DNA of 38,540 nt from positions 1 through 38,540 of the forward strand of contig DATCGP010000045.1 in assembly GCA_036508875.1 (NCBI GenBank), read 5' to 3'. The stretch comes from PALSA-660 sp036508875. GTDB taxonomy: Bacteria > Actinomycetota > Coriobacteriia > Anaerosomatales > PALSA-660. Position numbers and translations under genes: made by a program. This document shows positions 26,630 to 34,611 of this stretch, piece by piece (within the stretch, counting starts at the first letter, position 1; the number at the start of each line of letters is the position of its first letter). Below the pieces are notes generated by a model. It ran no database searches. It had not been told where the DNA came from and saw only the letters and a program-made list of their open reading frames with translations.

Positions 26630-28918
26630 ATGACGGCACAACCCCGACATCTCACCGCGTTGCGCGTCGTCCTGTGCGCCGCGTTCCTCCTCGTCGTCTC
26701 GCTGGCCGCGCCCGCAGCGGCGCGTGCGGACTCCATTTTCAGCGTCGCCGGTCGTGGCTGGGGCCACGGTATCGGCATGACGCAGTACGGCGCCATGGGC
26801 TACGCGCAGCAGGGCAAGGCGTACGATTGGATCTTGGCCCACTACTTCCAGCAGACGACCCTGGCTACCCGCGTCGAGCTCACGGTGAAGGTTGATCTCG
26901 ACGCGGGCAAGGCGGCGCGGTCCTCGTGGAGGATCGCGGCGGCGAGTGTCTCGACGACGCTGACCGTGACGGACTACACGAACGGGGCGCGCAGCATCGA
27001 GGTCACCCGAGGCGCCAGCGTGTGGATGACTTTCAAGGCGGGCGGGGCCGTCTTGAGCTCCGACAAGTACGACTCCGTCACGAAGACCCACTCGGTCGGT
27101 TCGGTCGTCGCGACGTTCTCCGGTTCGGTCATCGCCGCGACCGGTGCGGCGGCGACGTCGGAGGTTCGGATACTCGGCACCAGCGGTGCGTTCTCGCAGG
27201 CCAACATCGCGTGGCGCGGCCGGATCCGTTTCACGCCCGTCACGACGACAGGGCATGCGATCGACTACGTTCCCATGGAGCAGTACCTCCGGGGGGTCGT
27301 CCCACGCGAGTCGCCCTCCAGCTGGCCTGTCGAGGCGTTACGGGCACAGGCGGTCGCGGCGCGCAGCTACGCATACGGTTCCGCGCTGTCGGGCTCGGTC
27401 CTTTGGTGTACGACCGCTTCCCAAGTCTACAACGGGGCCGACGACGGTCCGAACAACCACGAGTCGGCGAAGACCGATGCGGCGGTGGCCGACACCGCGA
27501 ACCAGTTCGTCGTCTATGGGTCGGGCGTGGTGCAGACATTCTTCTCGTCGAGCAGCGGCGGGCGCACCGCGAACAGCAAGGACGTCTGGTTCAGCAGTCG
27601 GAGCGACAACACGTCTCCCGTGTACTACACGAGCGTCCCGGACGCCGATGACGTCGGCGGGAATCCCAACTACCGGTGGACGCTGTCCGACATGACGGGG
27701 ACGAAGCTCGCCGGCTACATCAGGACGCACTACGCGTCCCTCGCCCAACCCTCGCCCGCCACTGTGACGAAGGTGACGCTCGAACCGGGGACATCGGGGT
27801 ACGTCCGCTACGTCACCCTGCACTGGTCCAAAGGTTCGGACACGACGCTCACCGGCCCCCAGTTCCAGCACGCACTCGGTCTCAAGTCCTCCGCGTTCAC
27901 CGTGACGCTGAAGAACCCGCCATCGGTGGCGACCGCCCTCACGCTCGCGAGCAGCGAGACCACAGTGCAGGCGGGCGCCTCGTTCGTGCTGAGCGGTGCG
28001 CTCAGTCCCGGCCGCATCGCCCAGGTCACCGTCCAGCACAAGTTCCCGGGATCGAGCACCTGGGTGACCTTCGCTACCCTGACGACGCGATCGGACGGCA
28101 CGTTCAGCTGCACGACCGGGACTCGCAGCCCCGGGACGTCCCAATACCGCGTCCTGTGCGCCGCCGCCACCGGCTGGCTCGCATCGACATCCCCGGTCCG
28201 ATCCGTCGCAGTGGTGGGCACGGTGACCTCCCTCACGCTCGCAAGCAGCGAGGCGACCGTGGGTGCAGGCGCCTCCTTCGTCCTGAGCGGCACGCTCAGC
28301 CCCGGCCACGGGGGCGTCGTCACTATGCAGCACAAGTTCCCGGGATCGAGCACTTGGGTGAGCTTCCGCACCCTGACGACGAAACCGGACGGCACGTTCA
28401 GCAGCGTCACGGGGACGCGCAGCCTGGGCACACACCAGTACCGTGCTGTCTACGCCGCGTCCGGCGGGTGGCTCGCGTCGACCGCGCCGGCGGTGTCCGT
28501 GGCGATAGTGAAGGTCCCGCCGCCGGTGTGGAAGCGGTACGAGCAGAACACGTCGTCGGTCTCGTACGTCGGTGCGTGGAGCACGTCGAAACTCGCCGGG
28601 CTCTCGGGTGGTACGCATGCCTTCTCGCGACAGGCCTCGGCGACCGCGACCTTCACCTTCACCGGGTCGAAGGCCCGCTGGATAGGGAAGCGCGCCGCCA
28701 ACTACGGGAAGGCGTGGGTGAGCGTGGACGGGGCCAAGCCGGTCCTGATCGACCTGTACTCGGCAAAGACGCTCAACCAGCAACGCCTTTTCGAGTCGGC
28801 GACGCTGCAGATGGGCACACACGAGCTGACCGTCCGCGTCGCAGGGACGAAGAATCCCAAGGCGACGAACCACTACGTGGACGTCGACGCGTTCGAAGCG
28901 CTGCATCCGGGAAAGTAG
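26630..28918 (+). CDS. Secreted SpoIID/LytB-domain protein with two Ig-like repeats
   Basis: A 762-residue secreted wall protein. A signal peptide (about 1-33) is followed by the GRGWGHGIGMTQYGAMGYAQ block (41-60). The SpoIID core has EQYLRGVVPRESPSSWPVEA, with the probable catalytic glutamate at about E227. SpoIID-type enzymes are lytic transglycosylases that cut glycan strands lacking stem peptides. The GWGHG block lies at the N-terminus, as in many actinobacterial members. Two Ig-like repeats (about 434-531 and 532-629) precede a C-terminal beta-rich domain (about 640-762) that may bind the wall. The adjacent polymer locus and the LCP gene suggest a wall-remodelling role; sporulation is not implied. 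Confidence 0.85.
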   Translation: MTAQPRHLTALRVVLCAAFLLVVSLAAPAAARADSIFSVAGRGWGHGIGMTQYGAMGYAQQGKAYDWILAHYFQQTTLATRVELTVKVDLDAGKAARSSWRIAAASVSTTLTVTDYTNGARSIEVTRGASVWMTFKAGGAVLSSDKYDSVTKTHSVGSVVATFSGSVIAATGAAATSEVRILGTSGAFSQANIAWRGRIRFTPVTTTGHAIDYVPMEQYLRGVVPRESPSSWPVEALRAQAVAARSYAYGSALSGSVLWCTTASQVYNGADDGPNNHESAKTDAAVADTANQFVVYGSGVVQTFFSSSSGGRTANSKDVWFSSRSDNTSPVYYTSVPDADDVGGNPNYRWTLSDMTGTKLAGYIRTHYASLAQPSPATVTKVTLEPGTSGYVRYVTLHWSKGSDTTLTGPQFQHALGLKSSAFTVTLKNPPSVATALTLASSETTVQAGASFVLSGALSPGRIAQVTVQHKFPGSSTWVTFATLTTRSDGTFSCTTGTRSPGTSQYRVLCAAATGWLASTSPVRSVAVVGTVTSLTLASSEATVGAGASFVLSGTLSPGHGGVVTMQHKFPGSSTWVSFRTLTTKPDGTFSSVTGTRSLGTHQYRAVYAASGGWLASTAPAVSVAIVKVPPPVWKRYEQNTSSVSYVGAWSTSKLAGLSGGTHAFSRQASATATFTFTGSKARWIGKRAANYGKAWVSVDGAKPVLIDLYSAKTLNQQRLFESATLQMGTHELTVRVAGTKNPKATNHYVDVDAFEALHPGK
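27931..28518 (+). repeat. Tandem 294-bp repeat coding for Ig-like modules
   Basis: Two in-frame copies, offset by exactly 294 bp (98 codons), within the SpoIID-domain gene. Anchors such as ACGCTCGC (27941, 28235) and CAGCACAAGTTCCCGGGATC (28034, 28328) keep this spacing. The high nucleotide identity points to recent duplication. Confidence 0.85.
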
Positions 28919-28963
28919 AGCGCTGACGCACGGCCATCGCGAACGCTCAGGAAGCAGGCATGC

Positions 28964-29782
28964 ATGAACGACGAGAGGCTCTCGACCATCCGCCACGCCG
29001 CCAACGAGTTTCGGGCGATGTCGGGCGGTGTCGAGCCGCGCGCCCTGGTTGTTCTGGGCAGCGGGCTTGGCAGCGTCGTCGACGCCATGGACGTCGTGGC
29101 GGAGGCCCCGTTCGGTGCTCTCCCGGGCTACGCCGACCCCGGAGTCGTCGGGCACGCGGGCCGGTTCGTGTTCGGGACGCTTGAGGGTGTCCCGCTGCTC
29201 GCGATGCTCGGACGCATCCACCTCTATGAGGGGCACTCCGTCGACCGGGCGGTGCTGCCGGTGCGAGCGGCTCACATGCTCGGATGCAGCGTCATGATCG
29301 TCACGAACGCGGCCGGTGGCATCGCGCCCCGCCTGCGCGTGGGGCAGACGATGATGATCACCGACCACATCAACCTGATGGGCGCCAACCCGCTCACCGG
29401 CCCGAACATCGATGAGCTCGGCGTGCGGTTCCCTCCGATGGCCGACGCGTACAGTCCGCGGCTGGCGGCGATCGCCCGCGAGCTCGCGGACGGGGCCGGA
29501 ACGGACTTGGCCGAAGGCGTCTACGCCGGCGTGCCCGGGCCCAACTACGAGACGCGGGCCGAGATCCAGTACCTGCACTCCATCGGAGCGGACGCGGTCG
29601 GCATGTCGACGGTGCCCGAGGTGATCGCGGCCGCGCACATGGGGATGGAGGTCGCGGCGTTCTCGCTCATCGCGAACGTCGCTGGCGAGATGAGCGATTC
29701 CCACGAGCACGTGCTGCAGGCCGTGGACGAAGGGGCTCCGGTGCTGGCCGCGCTGGTGGCTGGTATACTCGCCCGGCTGTGA
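28964..29782 (+). CDS. Purine nucleoside phosphorylase
   Basis: Phosphorolysis of purine (deoxy)nucleosides to free base and (deoxy)ribose 1-phosphate. The 272-residue trimeric-type PNP/MTAP family protein has LGSGLGS (31-37) for phosphate, GRIHLYEGHS, NLMGANPLTGPN and GVPGPNYET (E196). The base-contacting position in SLIAN is Asn (N238); MTA phosphorylases carry Asp there. By family knowledge this points to 6-oxopurine nucleosides such as inosine, guanosine or methylthioinosine. AGGAAG (28949-28954) sets ATG 28964 as the start. It overlaps or abuts the ahcY leader and forms a unit with ahcY and mtnA. Confidence 0.87.
   Translation: MNDERLSTIRHAANEFRAMSGGVEPRALVVLGSGLGSVVDAMDVVAEAPFGALPGYADPGVVGHAGRFVFGTLEGVPLLAMLGRIHLYEGHSVDRAVLPVRAAHMLGCSVMIVTNAAGGIAPRLRVGQTMMITDHINLMGANPLTGPNIDELGVRFPPMADAYSPRLAAIARELADGAGTDLAEGVYAGVPGPNYETRAEIQYLHSIGADAVGMSTVPEVIAAAHMGMEVAAFSLIANVAGEMSDSHEHVLQAVDEGAPVLAALVAGILARL
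29761..29769 (+). promoter_or_regulatory. Putative internal promoter for ahcY-mtnA
   Basis: TGG-TATACT lies inside the end of the phosphorylase gene, 61 bp before the ahcY start. It is an extended -10 with the consensus-like TATACT. Confidence 0.45.
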
Positions 29783-29829
29783 ACCCCCGTGCGTCCGTGC
29801 GCGCGCGAACCATCTTCGAAGGAGCATCC

Positions 29830-31089
29830 ATGGACCATCACGTGAAGGACCTCGCGCTGGCCGACGCCGGCAAGGCGCGCATCGAGTGGGCCGACCGGGA
29901 CATGCCGGTGCTGGCGAGCATCCGCGACCGGTTCGAGAAGGAGAAGCCGCTCGCCGGGATGCGCGTCAGCGCGTGCCTCCATGTCACGACAGAGACCGCG
30001 AACCTGATGCGGACCCTGAAGGCTGGCGGCGCTGACATCGTGCTGTGCGCCAGCAACCCGCTCTCGACGCAGGACGACGTCGCGGCCGCCCTGGTCACGC
30101 ACTACGGCATCCGCACCTACGCCATCAAGGGCGAGGACACCGAGACCTACTACTCACACATCGATGCCGCGATCGACCACAAGCCGAACATCACGATGGA
30201 CGACGGGGCCGACGTGGTGGGCCGCGTGCACGCGACGCGTCCCGAGGCCCTCGCCGACATCATCGGCGGCACCGAGGAGACCACCACGGGCGTCATCCGG
30301 CTGCGCGCCATGGCCGCGGACGGCGCGCTGAAGTTCCCGATCGTGTCGGTCAACGACGCGAACACCAAGCACCTGTTCGACAACCGCTACGGCACTGGCC
30401 AGTCCACCCTCGACGGGGTGATCCGTGCCACCAACCGCTTGATCGCCGGCCGCACGATCGTCGTGTCCGGCTACGGCTGGTGCGGCCGAGGGATTGCGAT
30501 GCGCGCCGACGGGCTCGGCGGCAACGTCATCGTGTGCGAAGTGAACCCGCTGGCCGCACTTGAGGCGGTCATGGACGGCTACCGCGTCATGCCCGCTGTC
30601 GAGGCCGCCGCGCTCGCCGACATCTGGCTGACCGTCACCGGCGACGTCAACGTCATCGGCGCCGAGGCGATCGACGCGTTGAAGGACGGCGCGATACTCG
30701 CCAACTCCGGCCACTTCAACGTGGAGATCGACATCCCGCACCTGCGGGCCAAGGCGGTCTCGGAGCGCGAGGTGCGCCCGCTCGTCGAGGAGTTCACCTT
30801 CGCCGACGGCCGCGTCGTGCACCTGCTCGCCGACGGCCGCCTCGTGAACCTGTCGTGCGCCGAGGGGCACCCGGCCTCGGTCATGGACATGTCGTTCGCG
30901 AACCAGGCGCTCTCGGCGGAGTACATGGTCGAGAACCACAGGTCGATGACCGCCGGTGTCTACCCCGTTCCCGCGGACATCGACGCCGAGATCGCGCGCC
31001 TGAAACTCGCGACCCTGGGCGTGAAGATCGACACGCTCACCGCCGAGCAGGCCAAGTACCTGGCGACGTGGAACGAAGGAACGGTCTAG
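29830..31089 (+). CDS. ahcY: Adenosylhomocysteinase, short archaeal/Thermotoga type
   Basis: NAD-dependent hydrolysis of S-adenosylhomocysteine to homocysteine and a nucleoside. The 419-residue protein has TTETANLMRTL, SVNDANTKHLFDNRYGTGQS with the catalytic Asp and Lys, and the NAD motif SGYGWCGRGIA. It ends LTAEQAKYLATWNEGT and lacks the KPDHYRY tail of the longer type. This matches archaeal and Thermotoga enzymes; one such enzyme, from Methanocaldococcus, was reported to act on S-inosylhomocysteine. Start ATG 29830 is set by GAAGGAG 6 nt upstream; an earlier in-frame start (29779) would overlap the phosphorylase stop. Confidence 0.92.
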   Translation: MDHHVKDLALADAGKARIEWADRDMPVLASIRDRFEKEKPLAGMRVSACLHVTTETANLMRTLKAGGADIVLCASNPLSTQDDVAAALVTHYGIRTYAIKGEDTETYYSHIDAAIDHKPNITMDDGADVVGRVHATRPEALADIIGGTEETTTGVIRLRAMAADGALKFPIVSVNDANTKHLFDNRYGTGQSTLDGVIRATNRLIAGRTIVVSGYGWCGRGIAMRADGLGGNVIVCEVNPLAALEAVMDGYRVMPAVEAAALADIWLTVTGDVNVIGAEAIDALKDGAILANSGHFNVEIDIPHLRAKAVSEREVRPLVEEFTFADGRVVHLLADGRLVNLSCAEGHPASVMDMSFANQALSAEYMVENHRSMTAGVYPVPADIDAEIARLKLATLGVKIDTLTAEQAKYLATWNEGTV

Positions 31090-31137
31090 CCGCTTCCGCG
31101 ACCGCATCCACACACACTCACGACAGGAGCGCGACAC

Positions 31138-32382
31138 ATGGCGGTCAGCGACATCCCGCAGACGCTCTGGTGGGCCGAGGACCCGGAGACGGGTATCCCC
31201 TCTGTCTACATGGTCGACCAATCACGGCTTCCATTAGCCGGGGACGTCCTCGTGTGCAGCGTGCACGAGGGTGTCTGCCGCGCCATCTCCGGCATGGCCC
31301 TGCGCGGGGCGCCCGCGCTCGGCGTCGCCGCGGCGATGGCTGTGGCGCTGTGGGCCGTGAACGAGACCGACGACCTGCTTCCCATCGACGAGTTCCTCAC
31401 GCAGATCGACGCGGTCGCGGCCGAGATCGCCACGACCCGTCCGACCGCCGTCAACCTCGCGTGGGGCGCGGAGCGGATCCGCCTCCTTGCGCACGACAAT
31501 GCTGACCTGGGTCTTCAGCCGCTTCGCGACCTCATCGTCACCGAGGCGCTGGCCATGGCGACCGAGGACGAGGCCCGCAACCGGCGCATCGGCGAGCTGG
31601 GCGCGGAGTTGCTGCCCGAGGACGCGCGAGTGCTCACGCACTGCAACGCGGGCTCGCTGGCGACGGCGTTCTTCGGAACCGCCCTCGGCGTGATCTACAC
31701 CGCGCACGAGCAGGGCAAGATCTCGGGCGTGTGGGTGGACGAGACTCGGCCGGTCCTTCAGGGCGCGCGCCTGACCGCCTGGGAGCTTCGCATGGCCGGG
31801 GTGCCGTTCCGCCTCATCACCGACAGCACGGCTGCCTCCGTCATGGCGGCGGGATGGGTGGACGCCGTCATCGTCGGAGCGGACCGCATCGCTGCCAATG
31901 GCGATACGGCGAACAAGATCGGCACCTATGGGCTCGCCGTGCTCTGCAAGGAGCATGGCATCCCGTTCTACGTGGCGGCGCCGACATCCACGATCGACCT
32001 GACCCTTCCGAACGGCGACGACATCGTCATCGAGGAGCGCGACCCCCGCGAGGTCACGGGGATAACATTCTCCGGCGTGATCGAGCCGAAGTCGCCGACC
32101 GAGACCACCGCGCTCGATGCACTCACGCGCGAGGGGATCTGGGAGGTCCCGATCGCCAAGAACCACGTGATGGACATCGCCCGTAAGGGCGGCGCCTACC
32201 AGGTGGACGGCTGGGTGCGGATCGCTCCGCCCGATGTCGAGGTCTACAACCCTGCGTTCGACGTCACCCCCGCGGCCCTGATCACCGCGATCATCACCGA
32301 GCGCGGAGTCGCCAGGCCGGACTTCGCGGTCTCGCTCGCCGACGCGTGCGAGGGACCGGGCGCGATCCACGAACTGGGCTAG
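31138..32382 (+). CDS. mtnA: S-methyl-5-thioribose-1-phosphate isomerase
   Basis: Converts methylthioribose 1-phosphate to methylthioribulose 1-phosphate in salvage of methylthioadenosine. The eIF2B-like fold carries the catalytic cysteine in LTHCNAGSLATA (C169) and aspartate in GADRIAANGDTANKIGTY (D249). The protein is 414 residues, where about 350 is usual. The extra sequence is an insertion of roughly 50 residues (about 307-358) between EERDPREV and RIAPPDVEVYNPAFDVTP, plus a short C-terminal tail. AGGAG lies 8 nt before the ATG. It follows ahcY by 48 nt. Confidence 0.9.
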   Translation: MAVSDIPQTLWWAEDPETGIPSVYMVDQSRLPLAGDVLVCSVHEGVCRAISGMALRGAPALGVAAAMAVALWAVNETDDLLPIDEFLTQIDAVAAEIATTRPTAVNLAWGAERIRLLAHDNADLGLQPLRDLIVTEALAMATEDEARNRRIGELGAELLPEDARVLTHCNAGSLATAFFGTALGVIYTAHEQGKISGVWVDETRPVLQGARLTAWELRMAGVPFRLITDSTAASVMAAGWVDAVIVGADRIAANGDTANKIGTYGLAVLCKEHGIPFYVAAPTSTIDLTLPNGDDIVIEERDPREVTGITFSGVIEPKSPTETTALDALTREGIWEVPIAKNHVMDIARKGGAYQVDGWVRIAPPDVEVYNPAFDVTPAALITAIITERGVARPDFAVSLADACEGPGAIHELG

Positions 32383-32490
32383 GTCCACGGTCGGCTGACG
32401 GTCGGGGAGCGGGCACACCGCTCGGCGACACTGGCGTGGGAAGTGCGCCCTGAGCGCGCGCGATCGTCGGTGCCGTCGAAGGCGTCATCC

Positions 32491-33219
32491 ATGTCCAAGG
32501 CCGTTCGCGAACCGGTCCCCTGCGCACTGCGGAAGGCTGGCGCCGTCGCGTCCGACGTCCTGTGGCCGCCGCGGTGCGCGGGATGTGACCTGCCCGGCAC
32601 GCTCCTATGTGACCGCTGCCGCGACCGTCTCCCGCTGATCGACTGGACCCACGCATGCTCGAGGTGCGGCGCGCCCGATGGAGACCGCGGCTGCGCCGAA
32701 TGCGGCCGCAGCACCTTCGCGTTCGCTGCTGCCAGGTGCGCCGGCGTGCTCGAGTGGCCGCTCTCCCGGATGGTCACACTGCACAAGGACTCCGCGGAGT
32801 TGCGGTTGACGCCGCTACTCGCGCGGCTCGCCGCCGACGCGGCGGGGGAGTGGCTCGACTGGGCAGACGGCGTCGCCGTTCTGCCCGCATCTCCGGGCGC
32901 GTACGGGCGGCGCGGATTCGATCATGGCGCGCTCCTGACCGCCGAGTTCGCGCGGATCGGCAGCCTGCCCGCGCTCGACATACTGCGGGCGCTGCCGCGG
33001 CGCGACCAGCGCCAGCTGTCACGCCGGGGCCGCGCGGACAACGCCACCGCCTCGATCGTCGCGATCCCCCATGCACACGTGCCCGCGCGCGTACTCATGC
33101 TGGACGACGTCATGACAACGGGCGCGACCCTCGATGCTGCGGCCGTCGCCCTGCTGGGAGCGGGCGCGCGCGAGGTGTGCGCTGTGGCAGTGGCGCGTGC
33201 TTGCGGAGGGCGGCTGTAG
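32491..33219 (+). CDS. ComF family phosphoribosyltransferase-like protein
   Basis: A 242-residue ComF/ComFC-family protein. The N-terminal zinc-ribbon-like cysteines are CAGC, CDRC, CSRC and CAEC (within about residues 28-75). The C-terminal type I PRTase fold has the PRPP loop VLMLDDVMTTGAT. In naturally competent bacteria ComFC supports DNA uptake, but the family is widespread and its reaction is not settled. ATG 32491 has a weak AAGG 8 nt upstream; an in-frame GTG 32443 is the alternative. In many Gram-positive genomes comF precedes the raiA/hpf gene, as it does here except for inserted transporter genes. Confidence 0.85.
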   Translation: MSKAVREPVPCALRKAGAVASDVLWPPRCAGCDLPGTLLCDRCRDRLPLIDWTHACSRCGAPDGDRGCAECGRSTFAFAAARCAGVLEWPLSRMVTLHKDSAELRLTPLLARLAADAAGEWLDWADGVAVLPASPGAYGRRGFDHGALLTAEFARIGSLPALDILRALPRRDQRQLSRRGRADNATASIVAIPHAHVPARVLMLDDVMTTGATLDAAAVALLGAGAREVCAVAVARACGGRL

Positions 33220-33263
33220 GCCGCACCAACGCTGGTCTCGACCGCAGTCCCAACCCGCTGACC

Positions 33264-33272
33264 TGCTACAAT
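33264..33272 (+). promoter_or_regulatory. Extended -10 promoter of the structured RNA region
   Basis: TGC-TACAAT lies 45 bp after the comF stop. It is the best match to the extended -10 consensus in the window. Confidence 0.55.
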
Positions 33273-33278
33273 CGACGC

Positions 33279-33460
33279 GCTTCCATCCGGGTCTGTGGTT
33301 GCGGGTCACGCTTCGGCGTGGCCTTAGTCCATGGCAGACGCGGCCGAAAGGATCCACGTAAGCCGGCGGGCGACCGTCGTGTGAGCATGGCGCGTCTTAG
33401 GGGTAAGTCGTACCGCCCGGTTCAGGCCGCATACCGCGGCCCCGGGCGAGAGGGCCACTA
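33279..33460 (+). ncRNA. Structured noncoding RNA, candidate raiA-motif RNA
   Basis: No convincing gene is coded in this stretch, but several stems form. GGTCACGC (33304-33311) pairs with GCGTGGCC (33316-33323) through a TTCG tetraloop. CGGCGG (33364-33369) pairs with CCGTCG (33374-33379) through the GNRA loop GCGA. AGACGCG (33336-33342) pairs with CGCGTCT (33391-33397). CGCCCGG (33414-33420) and GGCCGC (33425-33430) pair with 33436-33448. GTCTG (33291-33295) competes for the AGAC segment. The raiA-motif RNA of Firmicutes and Actinobacteria is known to lie between comF and raiA, and this is that position, but the transporter cluster intervenes. Boundaries are approximate. It could instead be a long leader of the lipoprotein gene. 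Confidence 0.55.
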
Positions 33461-33565
33461 GTGAGATCACATCAAGCGACCGCTCCGGTATGCGAGTGTG
33501 GGGCCAAAGACCAGGTCAGCCGGGTGGAAGCGCCCATCGGCCGAAACGGGACCAGGGAGCAAGGC

Positions 33566-34420
33566 ATGAAACGACGCGTATTCGCTGTCCTGTCAGCCGT
33601 GGCAGTGGCGCTCGCCGTCACCGGTTGCACCGGCGTCATCACCACGCCGACCCTCACCCCGAAGATCGCTCCGCCCCTGATCGGTACCGCAGGCGTCCTC
33701 AAGGTAGCGGTCGACCTCAGCTACCCGCCGTTCGCGGGCACCGTGAAGGGCCAGAACGTCGGCCTCGACATCGACGTGGCCGCCGCCGTCGCGGAGCAGC
33801 TCGGGCTCAAGCTCGAGATCGTCGATGCGGACCCCTCGGCGGCGATGGGGCTCGTCAAGGACGGCTCCGTCGACATGATCCTCGGCGGGTTGACCGTCGA
33901 GTCCGCCGTGGCTTCCCAGGTCGCCTTCGCCGGGACCTACATCTCGGACGCGCCCGCAGTGTTCGCAGCCACCGGTACGTCGGTCTCGGTCGACGCCCTC
34001 GGCACCAAGCGAGTCGCCGTGCAGACAGGTAGCCTCGCGTACTGGCTCCTGCTCGGCAAGTATGGAGACGCGCCCCTGATGCAAGTGGCGAGCTTGGACG
34101 AGGCGCTCAGCGCGGTCGATTCCGGCACCGCCGATGTCGCCGCGGGCGACGCGCTCGTGGGCGCGTACCTCCTGCGCGATCACTCCGAACTGCAGTACGA
34201 GGGGCAGCTGGGCAGCGCCTTCCCGCTCGGGGCCGGCGTCTCGCAGTCGAAGCCGGACTTGGAGACCCAGATCCGGGCGGCGCTCGACAAGCTTGCATCT
34301 CAAGGCGTGCTCGAGACGATCCGCCACAAGTGGATCGGCGAACTGCCGCCGCTGAGGGTGATCGACACGTCCGGCTCGGAGGATCCGTCCTCCACCGTGG
34401 AGACCTCGGCAACACCGTAG
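33566..34420 (+). CDS. Amino-acid ABC transporter substrate-binding lipoprotein
   Basis: A 284-residue SBP_bac_3-type protein with conventional lobe order. The signal sequence ends in a VTGC lipobox (Cys21), so it is anchored to the outer face of the membrane. Lobe 1 begins VLKVAVDLSYPPFAGTVKG, and lobe 2 includes KRVAVQTGSLAYW. The position of the usual ligand-carboxylate arginine (MTIT.ER in relatives) reads LTVESAV here, so this residue is missing. The second-lobe aspartate (AAGD) remains. ATG 33566 has GGGAGCAAGG just upstream; a longer in-frame GTG start at 33461 would bury the signal peptide. Ligand unknown. Confidence 0.82.
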   Translation: MKRRVFAVLSAVAVALAVTGCTGVITTPTLTPKIAPPLIGTAGVLKVAVDLSYPPFAGTVKGQNVGLDIDVAAAVAEQLGLKLEIVDADPSAAMGLVKDGSVDMILGGLTVESAVASQVAFAGTYISDAPAVFAATGTSVSVDALGTKRVAVQTGSLAYWLLLGKYGDAPLMQVASLDEALSAVDSGTADVAAGDALVGAYLLRDHSELQYEGQLGSAFPLGAGVSQSKPDLETQIRAALDKLASQGVLETIRHKWIGELPPLRVIDTSGSEDPSSTVETSATP

Positions 34421-34513
34421 TCCGGGCTCGTCATGTGCGCCTCGCCGGTCCGGAGCGCATGCCCTCTATATCCGTTGCCGGTGCCCTGCCGCGCGCACGA
34501 CACGCTCCCCGCA

Positions 34514-34544
34514 TTGCGCAGGAGCGCATGGCAAGGTGTAACAT
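34514..34544 (+). promoter_or_regulatory. Putative promoter of the second lipoprotein gene
   Basis: TTGCGC (34514-34519) and TAACAT (34539-34544, within TGTAACAT) are 19 bp apart. The same boxes occur ahead of the ATP synthase operon. The 191-bp gap otherwise holds only a strong AGGAGGAGG ribosome binding site close to the start. Confidence 0.4.
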
Positions 34545-34611
34545 ATGCGTCGTCTGAGTACGATGGCGGGCCGGCCACGTTGGCCCGGTCCGTCTCCTAG
34601 GAGGAGGAAAG

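Noticed and set aside
33387..33461. A 24-codon ORF within the structured RNA region
   Set aside because: It has no clear ribosome binding site, and the same bases form well-paired stems. A structured RNA explains them better, although a leader peptide cannot be fully excluded.
33220..33565. A T-box, cobalamin or c-di-GMP riboswitch upstream of the lipoprotein gene
   Set aside because: The signature boxes of these classes could not be matched. The position relative to comF favours the raiA-motif RNA instead.
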